From Apoderus coryli (Eukaryota > Arthropoda > Insecta > Coleoptera > Attelabidae): a stretch of 64,000 bases of DNA. The stretch spans positions 868,001-932,000 of the forward strand of contig OU452217.1 in the NCBI GenBank assembly GCA_911728435.2. Reading direction: 5' to 3'. Shown piece after piece: positions 1 to 11,190 of this stretch. Both the position numbers and the translations under genes were made by a program. Below the pieces are notes generated by a model. That model saw only the letters and a program-made list of their open reading frames with translations, had not been told where the DNA came from and made no database searches. The stretch's first letter is position 1. Each line of letters starts with the position of its first letter.

Positions 1-145
1 CAAAAAGCTGTTTTCTCTCTAAGAATTTAAAACTAAATTTGTTAGTAAAAAGAAATATATATAAGCATAAAAAAGCAATTTAGAACGATTTAGAGCGTTT
101 ATTTAAATAATTGTGTTATTTATATTTAAAAAGTAAAGTGTCTAC

Positions 146-291
146 CAAAAAGCTGTTTTCTCTCTAAGAATTTAAAACTAAATTTTATTAGTTAAAAGAA
201 ATTAGAATAAGCATAAAAAAGCAATTTATAACGAATTAGAGCGTTTAGTTAAGAAATTGTGTTATTTAGATTTAAAAAGTAAAGTTTCTAC
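146..291 (+). repeat. Reference monomer (146 bp) with landmark map
   Basis: A full unit useful for orientation. Approximate monomer positions: 1-10 caaaaagctg; 11-20 the pyrimidine tract ttttctctct; 21-45 an A/T stretch with aatttaaaac; 46-60 a purine-rich stretch; 61-78 gaataagcat followed by an A run; 79-100 the only CpG-bearing part, normally with one acga and one gcgt; 101-125 ttagttaagaaattgtgtta; 126-146 an A-rich end closing in tctac. In this copy the first CpG is kept in aatttataacga. The imperfect direct repeat ttagaacga / ttagagcgt at positions 81-100 is a built-in site for slippage. A-runs recur through the unit, which may favour DNA bending; that is inference. Confidence 0.9.
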
Positions 292-804
292 CAAAAAGCT
301 GCTTTCTCTTTTAGAATTTAAAACTAAATTTTTTAGTAAAAAAAAATTAGAATAAGCATAAAAAAGCAATTTAGAACGAATTAGAGCGTTTAGTTAAGAA
401 ATTGTGTTATTTATATTTAAAAAGTAAAGTGTCTACCAAAAAGCTGTTTTTTCTCTAAGAATTTAAAACTAAATTTGTTAGTAAAAAGAAATATGGATAA
501 GCATAAAAAAGCAATTTAGAACGATTTAGAGCGTTTATTTAAATAATTGTGTTATTTATATTTAAAAAGTAAAGTGTCTACCAAAAAGCTGTTTTCTCTC
601 TAAGAATTTAAAACTAAATTTTATTAGGAAAAAGAAATTAGAATAAGCATAAAAAAAGCAATTTAGAACGAATTAGAGCGTTTAGTTAAGAAATTGTGTT
701 ATTTAGATTTAAAAAGTAAAGTGTCTATCAAAAAGCTGTTTTCTCTCTAAAAATTTAAAACTAAATTTGTTAGTATAAAGAAATATGATAAAGCATAAAA
801 AAGC

Positions 805-825
805 AATTTAGAGCGTTTATTTAAA
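805..825 (+). repeat. 10-bp deletion between short direct repeats
   Basis: This copy reads gcaatttagagcg where the HOR partner near 1813-1835 reads gcaatttagaacg followed by atttagagcg. The lost 10 bp lie between two copies of atttaga, so replication slippage across that direct repeat explains it. One CpG is lost with it. It shortens this monomer and the HOR copy by 10 bp. Confidence 0.85.
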
Positions 826-1153
826 AAATTGTTTTATTTATATTTAAAAAGTAAAGTGTCTACCAAAAAGCTGTTTTCTCTTTTAAAATTTAAAACTAAA
901 TTTTATTAGTAAAAAGAAATTAAATAGGCATAAAAAAGCAATTTAGAACGAATTAGAGCGTTTACTTAGAAAAATGTGTTATTTATATTTGAAAAGTAAA
1001 GTGTCTACCAAAAAGCTGTTTTCTCTCTAAGAATTTAAAACTAAATTTGTTAGTAAAAATAAATTTGAATAAGCATAATAAAGCAGTTTAGAACGATTTA
1101 GAGCGTTTATTTAAATAATTGTGTTATTTATATTTAAAAAGTAAAGTGTCTAC

Positions 1154-2171
1154 CAAAAAGCTGTTTTCTCTCTAAGAATTTAAAACTAAATTTTATTAGT
1201 TAAAAGAAATTAGAATAAGCATAAAAAAGCAATTTATAACGAATTAGAGCGTTTAGTTAAGAAATTGTGTTATTTAGATTTAAAAAGTAAAGTTTCTACC
1301 AAAAAGCTGCTTTCTCTTTTAGAATTTAAAACTAAATTTTTTAGTAAAAAAAAATTAGAATAAGCATAAAAAAGCAATTTAGAACGAATTAGAGCGTTTA
1401 GTTAAGAAATTGTGTTATTTATATTTAAAAAGTAAAGTGTCTACCAAAAAGCTGTTTTTTCTCTAAGAATTTAAAACTAAATTTGTTAGTAAAAAGAAAT
1501 ATGGATAAGCATAAAAAAGCAATTTAGAACGATTTAGAGCGTTTATTTAAATAATTGTGTTATTTATATTTAAAAAGTAAAGTGTCTACCAAAAAGCTGT
1601 TTTCTCTCTAAGAATTTAAAACTAAATTTTATTAGGAAAAAGAAATTAGAATAAGCATAAAAAAAGCAATTTAGAACGAATTAGAGCGTTTAGTTAAGAA
1701 ATTGTGTTATTTAGATTTAAAAAGTAAAGTGTCTATCAAAAAGCTGTTTTCTCTCTAAAAATTTAAAACTAAATTTGTTAGTATAAAGAAATATGATAAA
1801 GCATAAAAAAGCAATTTAGAACGATTTAGAGCGTTTATTTAAAAAATTGTTTTATTTATATTTAAAAAGTAAAGTGTCTACCAAAAAGCTGTTTTCTCTT
1901 TTAAAATTTAAAACTAAATTTTATTAGTAAAAAGAAATTAAATAGGCATAAAAAAGCAATTTAGAACGAATTAGAGCGTTTACTTAGAAAAATGTGTTAT
2001 TTATATTTGAAAAGTAAAGTGTCTACCAAAAAGCTGTTTTCTCTCTAAGAATTTAAAACTAAATTTGTTAGTAAAAATAAATTTGAATAAGCATAATAAA
2101 GCAGTTTAGAACGATTTAGAGCGTTTATTTAAAAAATTGTGTTATTTATATATAAAAAGTAAAGTTTCTAC
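1154..2171 (+). repeat. 7-monomer HOR, copy 2 (1,018 bp)
   Basis: Second copy of the left-edge HOR, in exact register (offset 1,008 before the 10-bp deletion in copy 1 and 1,018 after it). The unit at 2172 resembles the first unit again, but the order then breaks, so only a partial third copy exists. Near identity of two 1-kb units beside strongly diverged neighbouring monomers shows that homogenisation acts at the HOR level. Confidence 0.85.
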
Positions 2172-2317
2172 CAAAAAGCTGTTTTCTCTCTAAGAATTTA
2201 AAACTAAATTTTATTAGGAAAAAGAAATTAGAGTAAGCATAAAAAAGCAATTTATAACGAATTAGAGCGTTTAGTTAAGAAATTGTGTTATTTAGATTTA
2301 AAAAGTAAAGTGTCTAC
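2172..2317 (+). repeat. Monomer variant T (ttttattagg / gaattagag)
   Basis: One of the two commonest variants. Diagnostic sites are ttttattagg near position 40, gaattagag at 88-96, ttagttaagaa after the gcg, and often ttagattt at 121. It alternates with variant G over much of the array, giving an underlying two-monomer rhythm. This copy opens a partial third copy of the 7-monomer HOR at the left edge; it carries the same aatttataacg marker as the units starting at 146 and 1154. Confidence 0.8.
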
Positions 2318-2462
2318 CAAAAAGCTGTTTTCACTCTAAGAATTTAAAACTAAATTTGTTAGTAAAAAGGAATTAGAATAAGCATGAAAAAGCAATTTAG
2401 AACGATTTAGAGCGTTTATTTAAAAAATTGTGTTATTTAGACTTAAAAAGTAAAGTTTCTAC
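2318..2462 (+). repeat. Monomer variant G (tttgttagt / gatttagag)
   Basis: The partner of variant T. Diagnostic sites are aaatttgttagt, gatttagag in the CpG segment, and ttatttaaaaaa after the gcg. It is usually 1 bp shorter (145 bp). Subtypes differ in the purine-rich stretch: gaaatatgaataag, gaaattagaataag or ggaattagaataagcatg. The subtypes are shared between distant positions only within duplicated blocks, so they are useful as block markers. Confidence 0.8.
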
Positions 2463-2609
2463 AAAAAAGCTGTTTTCTCTCTAAGAATTTAAAACTAAAT
2501 TTTATTAGGAAAATGAAATTAGAATAAGCATAAAAAAAGCAATTTAGAACGAATTAGAGCGTTTAGTTCAGAAATTGTGTTATTTAGATTTAAAAAGTAA
2601 AGTTTCTAA

Positions 2610-2755
2610 CAAAAAGCTGTTTTCTCTTTTAGAATTTAAAACTAAATTTTATTAGGTAAAAGAAATTAGAATAAGCATAAAAAAGCAATTTAGAACGAAT
2701 TAGAGCGTTTAGTTAAGAAATGGTGTTATTTATATTTAAAAAGTAAAGTGTCTAC
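2610..2755 (+). repeat. Monomer variant with ctcttttagaat
   Basis: The pyrimidine tract reads ttttctcttttagaat instead of ctctctaagaat. It is normally preceded by gtttctaac, and sub-branches continue with aatttaaaac, aatgtaaaac or aatgaaaaac. The aatgtaaaac branch is concentrated in the 6.2-6.6, 15.3-16.7, 21-31, 33.7-37.4, 43-44.2, 49.5-51.1 and 54.5-63.2 kb intervals. Confidence 0.75.
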
Positions 2756-2900
2756 CAAAAAACTGTTTCCTCTGTAAGAATTTAAAACTAAATGCGTTAG
2801 TAAAAAGAAGATAGAATAAGCATAAAAAAGCAATTTAGAACGATTTAGAGCGTTTAGTTAAGAAATTGTGTTATTTAGATTTAAAAAGTAAAGTTTCTAT

Positions 2901-3045
2901 CAAAAAGCTGTTTACTCTCTAAGAATTTAAAACTAAATTTTATTAGGAAAAAGAAATTACAATAAGCATAAAAAAGCAATTAGAACGAATTAGAGCGTTT
3001 AGTTTAGAAATTGTGTTATTTATATTTAAAAAGTAAAGTGTCTAC
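2901..3045 (+). repeat. Monomer variant tttactctct with 1-bp deletion in gcaattaga
   Basis: Two linked markers define this variant: tttactctct in place of ttttctctct, and gcaattagaacg in place of gcaatttagaacg (one T lost, unit 145 bp). Most copies also carry gaaattacaataag. It usually follows the gaagatag variant directly, an adjacency that recurs across the array and is therefore part of the HOR alphabet. Confidence 0.75.
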
Positions 3046-3774
3046 CAAGAAGCTGTTTTCTCTCTAAGAATTTAAAACTGAATTTGTTAGTAAAAAGAAA
3101 TATGATAAAGCATAAAAAAGCAATTTAGAACGATTTAGAGCGTTTATTTTAAAAATTGTGTTATTTAGATTTAAAAAGTAAAGTTTCTACAAAAAAGCTG
3201 TTTTCTCTCTAAGAATTTAAAACTTAATTTTATTAGGAAAAAGAAATTAGAATAAGCATAATAAAAGCAATTTAGAACGAATTAGAGCGTTTAGTTCAGA
3301 AATTGTGTTATTTAGATTTAAAAAGTAAAGTTTCTAACAAAAAGCTGTTTTCTCTTTTAGAATTTAAAACTGAATTTTATTAGTTAAAATAAATTAGAAT
3401 ACGCATAAAAAAGCAATTTAGAACGAATTAGAGCGTTTAGTTAAGAAATGGTGTTATTTATATTTAAAAAGTAAAGTGTCTACCAAAAAACTGTTTTCTC
3501 TGTAAGAATTTAAAACTAAATGCGTTAGTAAAAAGAAGATAGAATAAGCATAAAAAAGCAATTTAGAACGATTTAGAGCGTTTAGTTAAGAAATTGTGTT
3601 ATTTAGATTTAAAAAGTAAAGTTTCTATCAAAAAGCTGTTTACTCTCTAAGAATTTAAAACTAAATTTTATTATGAAAAAGAAATTAGAATAAGCATAAA
3701 AAAGCAATTAGAACGAATTAGAGCGTTTAGTTAACAAATTGTGTTATTTATATTTAAAAAGTAAAGTGTCTACC

Positions 3775-4829
3775 AAAAAGCTGTTTTCTCTTTTAGAATT
3801 TAAAACTAAATTTTATTAGTTAAAAGAAATTAGAATAAGCATTAAAAAGCAATTTAGAACGAATTAGAGCGTTTAGTTAAGAAATTGTGTTATCTATATT
3901 TAAAAAGTAAAGTGTCTACCAAAAAACTGTTTTCTCTCTAAGAATTTAAAACTAAATGTGTTAGTAAAAAGAAGATAGAATAAGCATAAAAAAGCAATTT
4001 AGAACGAAGTAGAGCGTTTAGTTAAAAAATGGTGTTATTTATATTTAAAAAGTAAATTGTGTACCAAAAAGCTATTTTCCCTCTCAGAATTTAAAACTAA
4101 ATTTTATTAGTAAAAAGAAATTCGAATAAGCATAAAAAAGCAATTTAGAACTATTTAAAGCGTTTATTTAAAAATTTGTGTTATTTATATTTAAAAAGTA
4201 AAGTGTCTACCAAAAAGCTGTTTTCACTCTAAGAAATTAAAACTAAATTTGTTAGTAAAAAGGAATTAGAATAAGCATGAAAAAGCAATTTAGAACGATT
4301 TAGAGCGTTTATTTAAAAAATTGTGTTATTTAGATTTAAAAAGTAAAGTTTCTACAAAAAAGCTGTTTTCTCTCTAAGAATTTAAAACTAAATTTTATTA
4401 GGAAAAAGAAATTAGAATAAGCATAAAAAAAGCAATTTAGAACGAATTAGAGCGTTTAGTTCATAAATTGTGTTATTTAGATTTAAAAAGTAAAGTTTCT
4501 AACAAAAAGCTGTTTTCTCTTTTAGAATTTAAAACTAAATTTTATTAGTTAAAAGAAATTAGAATAAGCATTAAAAAGCAATTTAGAACGAATTAGAGCG
4601 TTTAGTTAAGAAATTGTGTTATCTATATTTAAAAAGTAAAGTGTCTACCAAAAAACTGTTTTCTCTCTAAGAATTTAAAACTAAATGTGTTAGTAAAAAG
4701 AAGATAGAATAAGCATAAAAAAGCAATTTAGAACGAAGTAGAGCGTTTAGTTAAAAAATGGTGTTATTTATATTTAAAAAGTAAATTGTGTACCAAAAAG
4801 CTATTTTCCCTCTCAGAATTTAAAACTAA
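3775..4829 (+). repeat. 729-bp period duplication with gaagtagagcg marker
   Basis: Units at about 3775-4100 recur at about 4504-4829, offset 729 bp. The private marker gaacgaagtagagcg lies at 4002 and 4731, followed in both by aaattgtgtaccaaa and ctattttccctctcag. A third instance of this marked pair lies at about 7792-7880. Confidence 0.75.
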
Positions 4830-5289
4830 ATTTTATTAGTAAAAAGAAATTAGAATAAGCATAAAAAAGCAATTTAGAACGAATTAGAGCGTTTAGTTAA
4901 AAAATTGTGTTATTTAGATTTAAAAAGTAAAGTGTCTACCAAAAAGCTGTTTTCTCTCTAAGAATTTAAAACTAAATTTGTTAGTAAAAAGAAATTAGAA
5001 TAAGCATAAAAAAGCAATTTAGAACGATTTAGAGCGCTTATTTAAAAAATTGTGTTATTTATATTTAAAAAGTAGTGTCTACCAAAAAGCTTTTTTTTTT
5101 CTCTAAGAATTTAAAACTAAATTTGTTAGTAAAAAGAAGAGAGAATAAGCATAAAAAAGCAATTTAGAACGATTTAGAGCGTTTAGTTAAGAAATTGTGT
5201 TATTTAGATTTAAAAAGTAAAGTGTCTACCAAAAAGATGTTTTCTCTCTAAGAATTTAAAACTAAATTTTATTAGTAAAAAGAAATTAG

Positions 5290-6026
5290 AATAAGCATAA
5301 AAAAGCAATTTAGAAGGAATACAAGCGTTTAGTTAAGAAATTGTGTTATTTATATTTAAAAAGGAAAGTGTCTACCAAAAAGCTGTTTTCTCTCTAAGAA
5401 TTTAAAACAAAATTTGTTAGTAAAAAGAAATATGAATAAGCATAAAAAAGCAATTTAGAACGATTTAGAGCGTTTAGTTAAGAAATTGTGTTATTTAGAT
5501 TTAAAAAGTAAAGTGTCTACCAAAAAGCTGTTTTCTCTCTAAGAATTGAAAACTAAATTTTATTAGGAAAAAGAAATTAGAATAAGCATAAAAAAGCAAT
5601 TTAGAACGAATTAGAGCGTTTAGTTAAAAAATTGTGTTATTTAGATTTAAAAAGTAAAGTGTCTACCAAAAAGCTGTTTTCTCTCTAAGAATTTAAAACT
5701 AAATTTGTTAGTAAAAAGGAATTAGAATAAGCATAAAAAAGCAATTTAGAAGGAATACAAGCGTTTAGTTAAGAAATTGTGTTATTTATATTTAAAAAGG
5801 AAAGTGTCTACCAAAAAGCTGTTTTCTCTCTAAGAATTTAAAACAAAATTTGTTAGTAAAAAGAAATATGAATAAGCATAAAAAAGCAATTTAGAACGAT
5901 TTAGAGCGTTTAGTTAAGAAATTGTGTTATTTAGATTTAAAAAGTAAAGTGTCTACCAAAAAGCTTTTTTCTCTCTAAGAATTGAAAACTAAATTTTATT
6001 AGGAAAAAGAAATTAGAATAAGCATG
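5290..6026 (+). repeat. 437-bp (3-monomer) duplication with ggaatacaag marker
   Basis: The marker ggaatacaagcg at 5315 recurs at 5752 (offset 437). Both are followed by aaaaaggaaagtg, an aaaacaaaatttg unit and a gaattgaaaac unit. The marker also appears near 16100 and 43656, in a different context, within the two copies of the large 27.85-kb-offset duplication. Confidence 0.75.
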
Positions 6027-6610
6027 AAAAAGCAATTTAGAACGATTTAGAGCGTTTATTTAAAAAATTGTGTTATTTAGGTTTAAAAAGTAAAGTTTCT
6101 ACAAAATAGCTGTTTTCTCTCTAAGAATTTAAAACTAAATTTTATTAGGAAAAAGAAATTAGAATAAGCATAAAAAAAGCAATTTAGAACGAATTAGAGC
6201 GTTTAGTTCAGAAATTGTGTTATTTAGATTTAAAAAGTAAAGTTTCTAACAAAAATCTGTTTTCTCTTTTAGAATGTAAAACTAAATTTATTAGTAAAAA
6301 GAAATTAGAATAAGCATAAAAAAGCAATTTAGAACGATTTAGAGCGTTTATTTAAAAAATTGTGTTATTTAGGTTTAAAAAGTAAAGTTTCTACAAAATA
6401 GCTGTTTTCTCTCTAAGAATTTAAAACTAAATTTTATTAGGAAAAAGAAATTAGAATAAGCATAAAAAAAGCAATTTAGAACGAATTAGAGCGTTTAGTT
6501 CAGAAATTGTGTTATTTAGATTTAAAAAGTAAAGTTTCTAACAAAAATCTGTTTTCTCTTTTAGAATGTAAAACTAAATTTATTAGTAAAAAGAAATTAG
6601 AATAAGCATA
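6020..6610 (+). repeat. 292-bp dimer duplicated in tandem
   Basis: A two-monomer unit marked by ttaggtttaaaaag (6078 and 6370) and a ctcttttagaatgtaaaac unit is repeated with an offset of 292 bp. The copies look identical by eye apart from edge differences. The same ttaggttt marker recurs singly near 16420 and 43980. Confidence 0.8.
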
Positions 6611-6916
6611 AAAAAGCAATTTAGAACGAATTAGAGCGTTTATTTAAAAAATTGTGTTATTTAGATTTAAAAAGTAAAGTTTCTACAAAATAGCTGTTTT
6701 CTCTCTAAGAATTTAAAACTACATTTTATAAGGAAAAAGAATTTAGAATAAGCATAAAAAAGCAATTTAGAACGAATTAGAGCGTTTAGTTAAGAAATGG
6801 TGTTATTTATATTTAAAAAGTAAAGTGTCTACCAAAAAACTGTTTTCTCTGTAAGAATTTAAAACTAAATGCGTTAGTAAAAAGAAGATAGAATAAGCAT
6901 AAAAAAACAATTTAGA

Positions 6917-6972
6917 ACGATTTAGAGCATTTAGTTAAGAACACAATTTCTTAACTAAATGCTCTAAATCGT
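6917..6972. repeat. Perfect fold-back palindrome, 25-bp arms and 6-nt spacer
   Basis: Bases 6917-6941 and 6948-6972 are exact reverse complements, separated by cacaat at 6942-6947. Bases 6941-6972 are the reverse complement of a normal 32-base monomer stretch running from acgattt to attgtgt; they replace the expected continuation of about 29-30 bases, and normal sequence resumes at aagtttctatc. The unit is 150 bp instead of about 146. Homologous units at 17030, 44570, 58870, 60610 and 63515 lack the inversion. This is what a template switch to the opposite strand and back, or hairpin copying, leaves. No T run follows the stem, so a terminator is unlikely. Confidence 0.92.
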
Positions 6973-7027
6973 AAGTTTCTATCAAAAAGCTGTTTACTCT
7001 CTAAGAATTTAAAACTAAATTTTATTA

Positions 7028-7600
7028 GGAAAAAGAAATTAGAATAAGCATAAAAAAGCAATTTAGAACGATTTAGAGCGTTTATTTAAAAAATTGTTTT
7101 ATTTATATTTAAAAAGTAAAGTGTCTACCAAAAAGCTGTTTTCTCTTTTAAAATTTAAAACTAAATTTTACTAGTAAAAAGAAATTAAATAAGCATAAAA
7201 AAGCAATTTAGAACGAATTAGAGCGTTTAGTTCAGAAATTGTTTTATTTAGATTTAAAAAGTAAAGTGTCTACCAAAAAGCTGTTTTCTCTCTAAGAATT
7301 TAAAACTAAATTTGTTAGTAAAAAGAAATTAGAATAAGCATAAAAAAGCAATTTAGAACGATTTAGAGCGTTTATTTAAAAAATTGTTTTATTTATATTT
7401 AAAAAGTAAAGTGTCTACCAAAAAGCTGTTTTCTCTTTTAAAATTTAAAACTAAATTTTACTAGTAAAAAGAAATTAAATAAGCATAAAAAAGCAATTTA
7501 GAACGAATTAGAGCGTTTAGTTCAGAAATTGTGTTATTTAGATTTAAAAAGTAAAGTTTCTACCAAAAAGCTGTTTTCTCTCTAAGAATTTAAAACTAAA
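7028..7600 (+). repeat. 290-bp dimer duplicated in tandem
   Basis: A two-monomer unit with aaattgttttattta (7091 and 7381), ctcttttaaaattt, attttactagt and gaaattaaataagc repeats with an offset of 290 bp. The first copy ends with attgttttattta and the second with attgtgttattta, a small difference at the trailing edge. Confidence 0.75.
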
Positions 7601-9475
7601 TTTTATTAGGAAAAAGAAATTAGAATAAGCATAAAAAAGCAATTTAGAAGGAATTAGAGCGTTTAGTTAAGAAATTGTGTTATCTATATTTAAAAAGTAA
7701 ATTGTCTACCAAAAAACTGTTTTCTCTCTAAGAATTTAAAACTAAATGTGTTAGTAAAAAGAAGATAGAATAAGCATAAAAAAGCAATTTAGAACGAAGT
7801 AGAGCGTTTAGTTAAAAAATGGTGTTATTTATATTTAAAAAGTAAATTGTGTACCAAAAAGCTATTTTCCCTCTCAGAATTTAAAACTAAATTTTATTAG
7901 GAAAAAGAAATTAGAATAGCATAAAAAAGCAATTTAGAACGAATTAGAGCGTTTAGTTAAGAAATTGTGTTATTTATATTTAAAAAGTAAAGCGTCTACC
8001 AAAAAGCTGTTTTCTCTCCAAGAATTTAAAACTAAATTTTATTAGTAAAAAGAAATTCGAATAAGCATAAAACAGCAATTTAGAAGGAATTAGAGCGTTT
8101 AGTTAAGAAATTGTGTTATCTATATCTAAAAAGTAAAGTGTCTAACAAAAAGCTGTTTTCTCTCTAAGAATTTAAAACTAAATTTGTTAGTAAAAAGGAA
8201 TTAGAATAAGCATAAAAAAGCAATTTAGAACGATTTAGAGCGTTTATTTAAAAAATTGTGTTATTTAGATTTAAAAAGTAAAGTTTCTACAAAAAAGCTG
8301 TTTTCTCTCTAAGAATTTAAAACTAAATTTTATTACGAAAAAGAAATTAGAATAAGCATAAAAAAGCAATTTAGAACGAATTAGAGGGTTTAGTTCAGAA
8401 ATTGTGTTATTTATATTTAAAAAGTAAAGTGTCTACCAAAAAGCTGTTTTCTCTCTAAGAATTTAAAACTAAATTTGTTAGTAAAAAGAAATTAGAATAA
8501 GCATAAAAAAGCAATTTAGAACGATTTAGAGCGCTTATTTAAAAAATTGTGTTATTTATATTTAAAAAGTAAAGTGTCTACCAAAAAGCTTTTTTTTTTC
8601 TCTAAGAATTTAAAACTAAATTTGTTAGTAAAAAGAAGATAGAATAAGCATAAAAAAGCAATTTAGAACGATTTAGAGCGTTTAGTTAAAAAATTGTGTT
8701 ATTTAGATTTAAAAAGTAAAGTGTCTACCAAAAAGATGTTTTCTCTCTAAGAATTTAAAACTAAATTTTATTAGTTAAAAGAAATTAGAATAAGCATAAA
8801 AAAGCAATTTATAACGAATTAGAGCGTTTAGTTAAGAAATTGTGTTATTTAGATTTAAAAAGTAAAGTTTCTACCAAAAAGCTGCTTTCTCTTTTAGAAT
8901 TTAAAACTAAATTTATTAGTAAAAAAAAATTAGAATAAGCATAAAAAAGCAATTTAGAACGAATTAGAGCGTTTAGTTAAGAAATTGTGTTATTTATATT
9001 TAAAAAGTAAAGTGTCTACCAAAAAGCTGTTTTCTCTCTAAGAATTTAAAACTAAATTTGTTAGTAAAAAGAAATATGGATAAGCATAAAAAAGCAATTT
9101 AGAACGATTTAGAGCGTTTATTTAAATAATAGTGTTATTTATATTTAAAAAGTAAAGTGTCTACCAAAAACCTGTTTTCTCTCTAAGAATTTAAAACTAA
9201 ATTTTATTAGGAAAAAGAAATTAGAATAAGCATAAAAAAAGCAATTTAGAACGAATTAGAGCGTTTAGTTCAGAAATTGTGTTATTTAGATTTAAAAAGT
9301 AAAGTTTCTACCAAAAAGCTGTTTTCTCTTTTAGAATGAAAAACTAAATTTATTAGTAAAAATAAATTAGAATAAGCATAAAAAAGCAATTTAGAACGAA
9401 TTAGAGCGTTTAGTTAAGAAATTGTGTTATTTATATTTAAAAAGTAAAGTGTCTACCAAAAAGCTGTTTTCTCTC

Positions 9476-11190
9476 TAAGAATTTAAAACTAAATTTTATT
9501 AGTAAAAAGAAATTCGAATAAGCATAAAAAAGCAATTTAGAACTATTTAAAGCGTTTATTTAAAAATTTGTGTTATTTATATTTAAAAAGTGAAGTGTCT
9601 ACCAAAAAGCTGTTTTTTCCCTAAGAATTTAAAACTAAACTTGTTAGTAAAAACAAATTAGAATAAGCATGAAAAAGCAATTTAGAACGATTTAGAGCGT
9701 TTATTTAAAAAATTGTGTTATTTAGATTTAAAAAGTAAAGTTTCTACAAAAAAGCTGTTTTCTCTCTAGGAATTTAAAACTAAATTTTATTAGGAAAAAG
9801 AAATTAGAATAAGCAAAAAAAAAGCAATTTAGAACGAATTAGAGCGTTTAGTTCAGAAATTGTAATATTTAGATTTAAAAAGTAAAATTTCTAACAAAAA
9901 GCTGTTTTCTCTTTTAGAATTTAAAACTAAATTTTATTAGTTAAAAGAAATTAGAATAAGCATAAAAAAGCAATTTAGAACGAATTAGAGCGTTTAGTTA
10001 AGAAATGGTGTTATTTATATTTAAAAAGTAAAGTGTCTACCAAAAAACTGTTTTATCTGTAAGAATTTAAAACTAAATGCGTTAGTAAAAAGAAGATAGA
10101 ATAAGCATAAAAAAGCAACTTAGAACGATTTAGAGCGTTTAGTTGAGAAATTGTGTTATTTAGATTTAAAAAGTAAAGTTTCTATCAAAAAGCTGTTTAC
10201 TCTCTAAGAATTTAAAACTAAATTTTATTAGGAAAAAGAAATTACAATAAGCATAAAAAAGCAATTAGAACGAATTAGAGCGTTTAGTTAAGAAATTGTG
10301 TTACTTATATTTAAAAAGTAAAGTGTCTACCAAAAAGCTGTTTTCTCTCTAAGAATTTAAAACTAAATTTTATTAGTAAAAAGAAATTCGAATAAGCATA
10401 AAAAAGCAATTTAGAACTATTTAAAGCGTTTATTTAAAAATTTGTGTTATTTATATTTAAAAAGTAAAGTGTCTACCAAAAAGCTGTTTTCTCTCTAAGA
10501 ATTTAAAACTAAATTTGTTAGTAAAATGGAATTAGAATAAACATGAAAAAGCAATTTAGAACGATTTAGAGCGTTTATTTAAAAAATTGTGTTATTTAGA
10601 TTTAAAAAGTAAAGTTTCTACAAAAAAGCTGTTTTCTCTCTAAGAATTTAAAACTAAATTTTATTAGGAAAAAGAAATTAGAATAAGCATAAAAAAAGCA
10701 ATTTAGAACGAATTAGAGCGTTTAGTTCAGAAATTGTGTTATTTAGATTTAAAAAGTAAAGTTTCTAACAAAAAGCTGTTTTCTCTTTTAGAATTTAAAA
10801 CTAAATTTTATTAATTAAAAGATATTAGAATAAGCATTAAAAAGCAATTTAGAACGAATTAGAGCGTTTAGTTAAGAAATGGTGTTATTTATATTTAAAA
10901 AGTAAAGTGTCTACCAAAAAGCTGTTTTCTCTCTAAGAATTTAAAACTAAATTTTATTAGTAAAAAGAAATTCGAATAAGCATAAAAAAGCAATTTAGAA
11001 CTATTTAAAGCGTTTATTTAAAAATTTGTGTTATTTATATTTAAAAAGTGAAGTGTCTACCAAAAAACTGTTTTTTCCCTAAGAATTTAAAACTAAATTT
11101 GTTAGTAAAAAGGAATTAGAATAAGCATGAAAAAGCAATTTAGAACGATTTAGAGCGTTTATTTAAAAAATTGTGTTATTTATATTTAAA
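9476..11190 (+). repeat. Loose 6-monomer (874 bp) periodicity
   Basis: The actatttaaagcg unit recurs at 9541, 10415 and 10999, offsets of 874 and 584 bp (six and four monomers). The intervening order is partly conserved, with several differences (for example aaaacaaattagaataagcatg near 9650 versus aaaatggaattagaataaacatg near 10525). I read this as an older, eroded HOR rather than a recent duplication. Confidence 0.55.

Larger units (their letters stand above)
146..1153 (+). repeat. 7-monomer HOR, copy 1 (1,008 bp)
   Basis: Seven units with a recognisable order: aatttataacg unit, gctgctttctctttt unit, gaaatatggataag unit, attaggaaaaag unit, tatgataaagc unit, ctcttttaaaattt unit, aataaatttgaataagc unit. 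The same order repeats at 1154-2171. By eye the two copies are almost identical apart from a 10-bp deletion here near 811 and the aataattg / aaaaaattg difference near the right end. The unit at 1-145 does not match the homologous unit at 1009, so the HOR starts at 146. Confidence 0.85.
2463..3773 (+). repeat. 728-bp (5-monomer) period duplication
   Basis: Four successive units at 2463-3045 recur at 3191-3773 with an offset of 728 bp, shown by the tacaaaaaagctg opening, the gcgtttagttcag unit, the aaatgcgttag unit (2791 and 3519) and the tttactctct unit. The fifth unit differs between copies. Several point differences separate them (gaaattac versus gaaattag, tagtttag versus tagttaac), so this duplication is older than the large blocks further right. 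Confidence 0.75.

Noticed and set aside
1..145. TATA-box promoter at tatatataagc near base 55
   Set aside because: It is a point variant of gaaatatgaataag in a variant-G monomer, with no gene downstream.
6917..6972. Intrinsic transcription terminator or terminal inverted repeat of a transposon
   Set aside because: The stem is A+T-rich, has no T run after it, no gene before it and no target-site duplication or partner end; its sequence is an inverted copy of the monomer itself.
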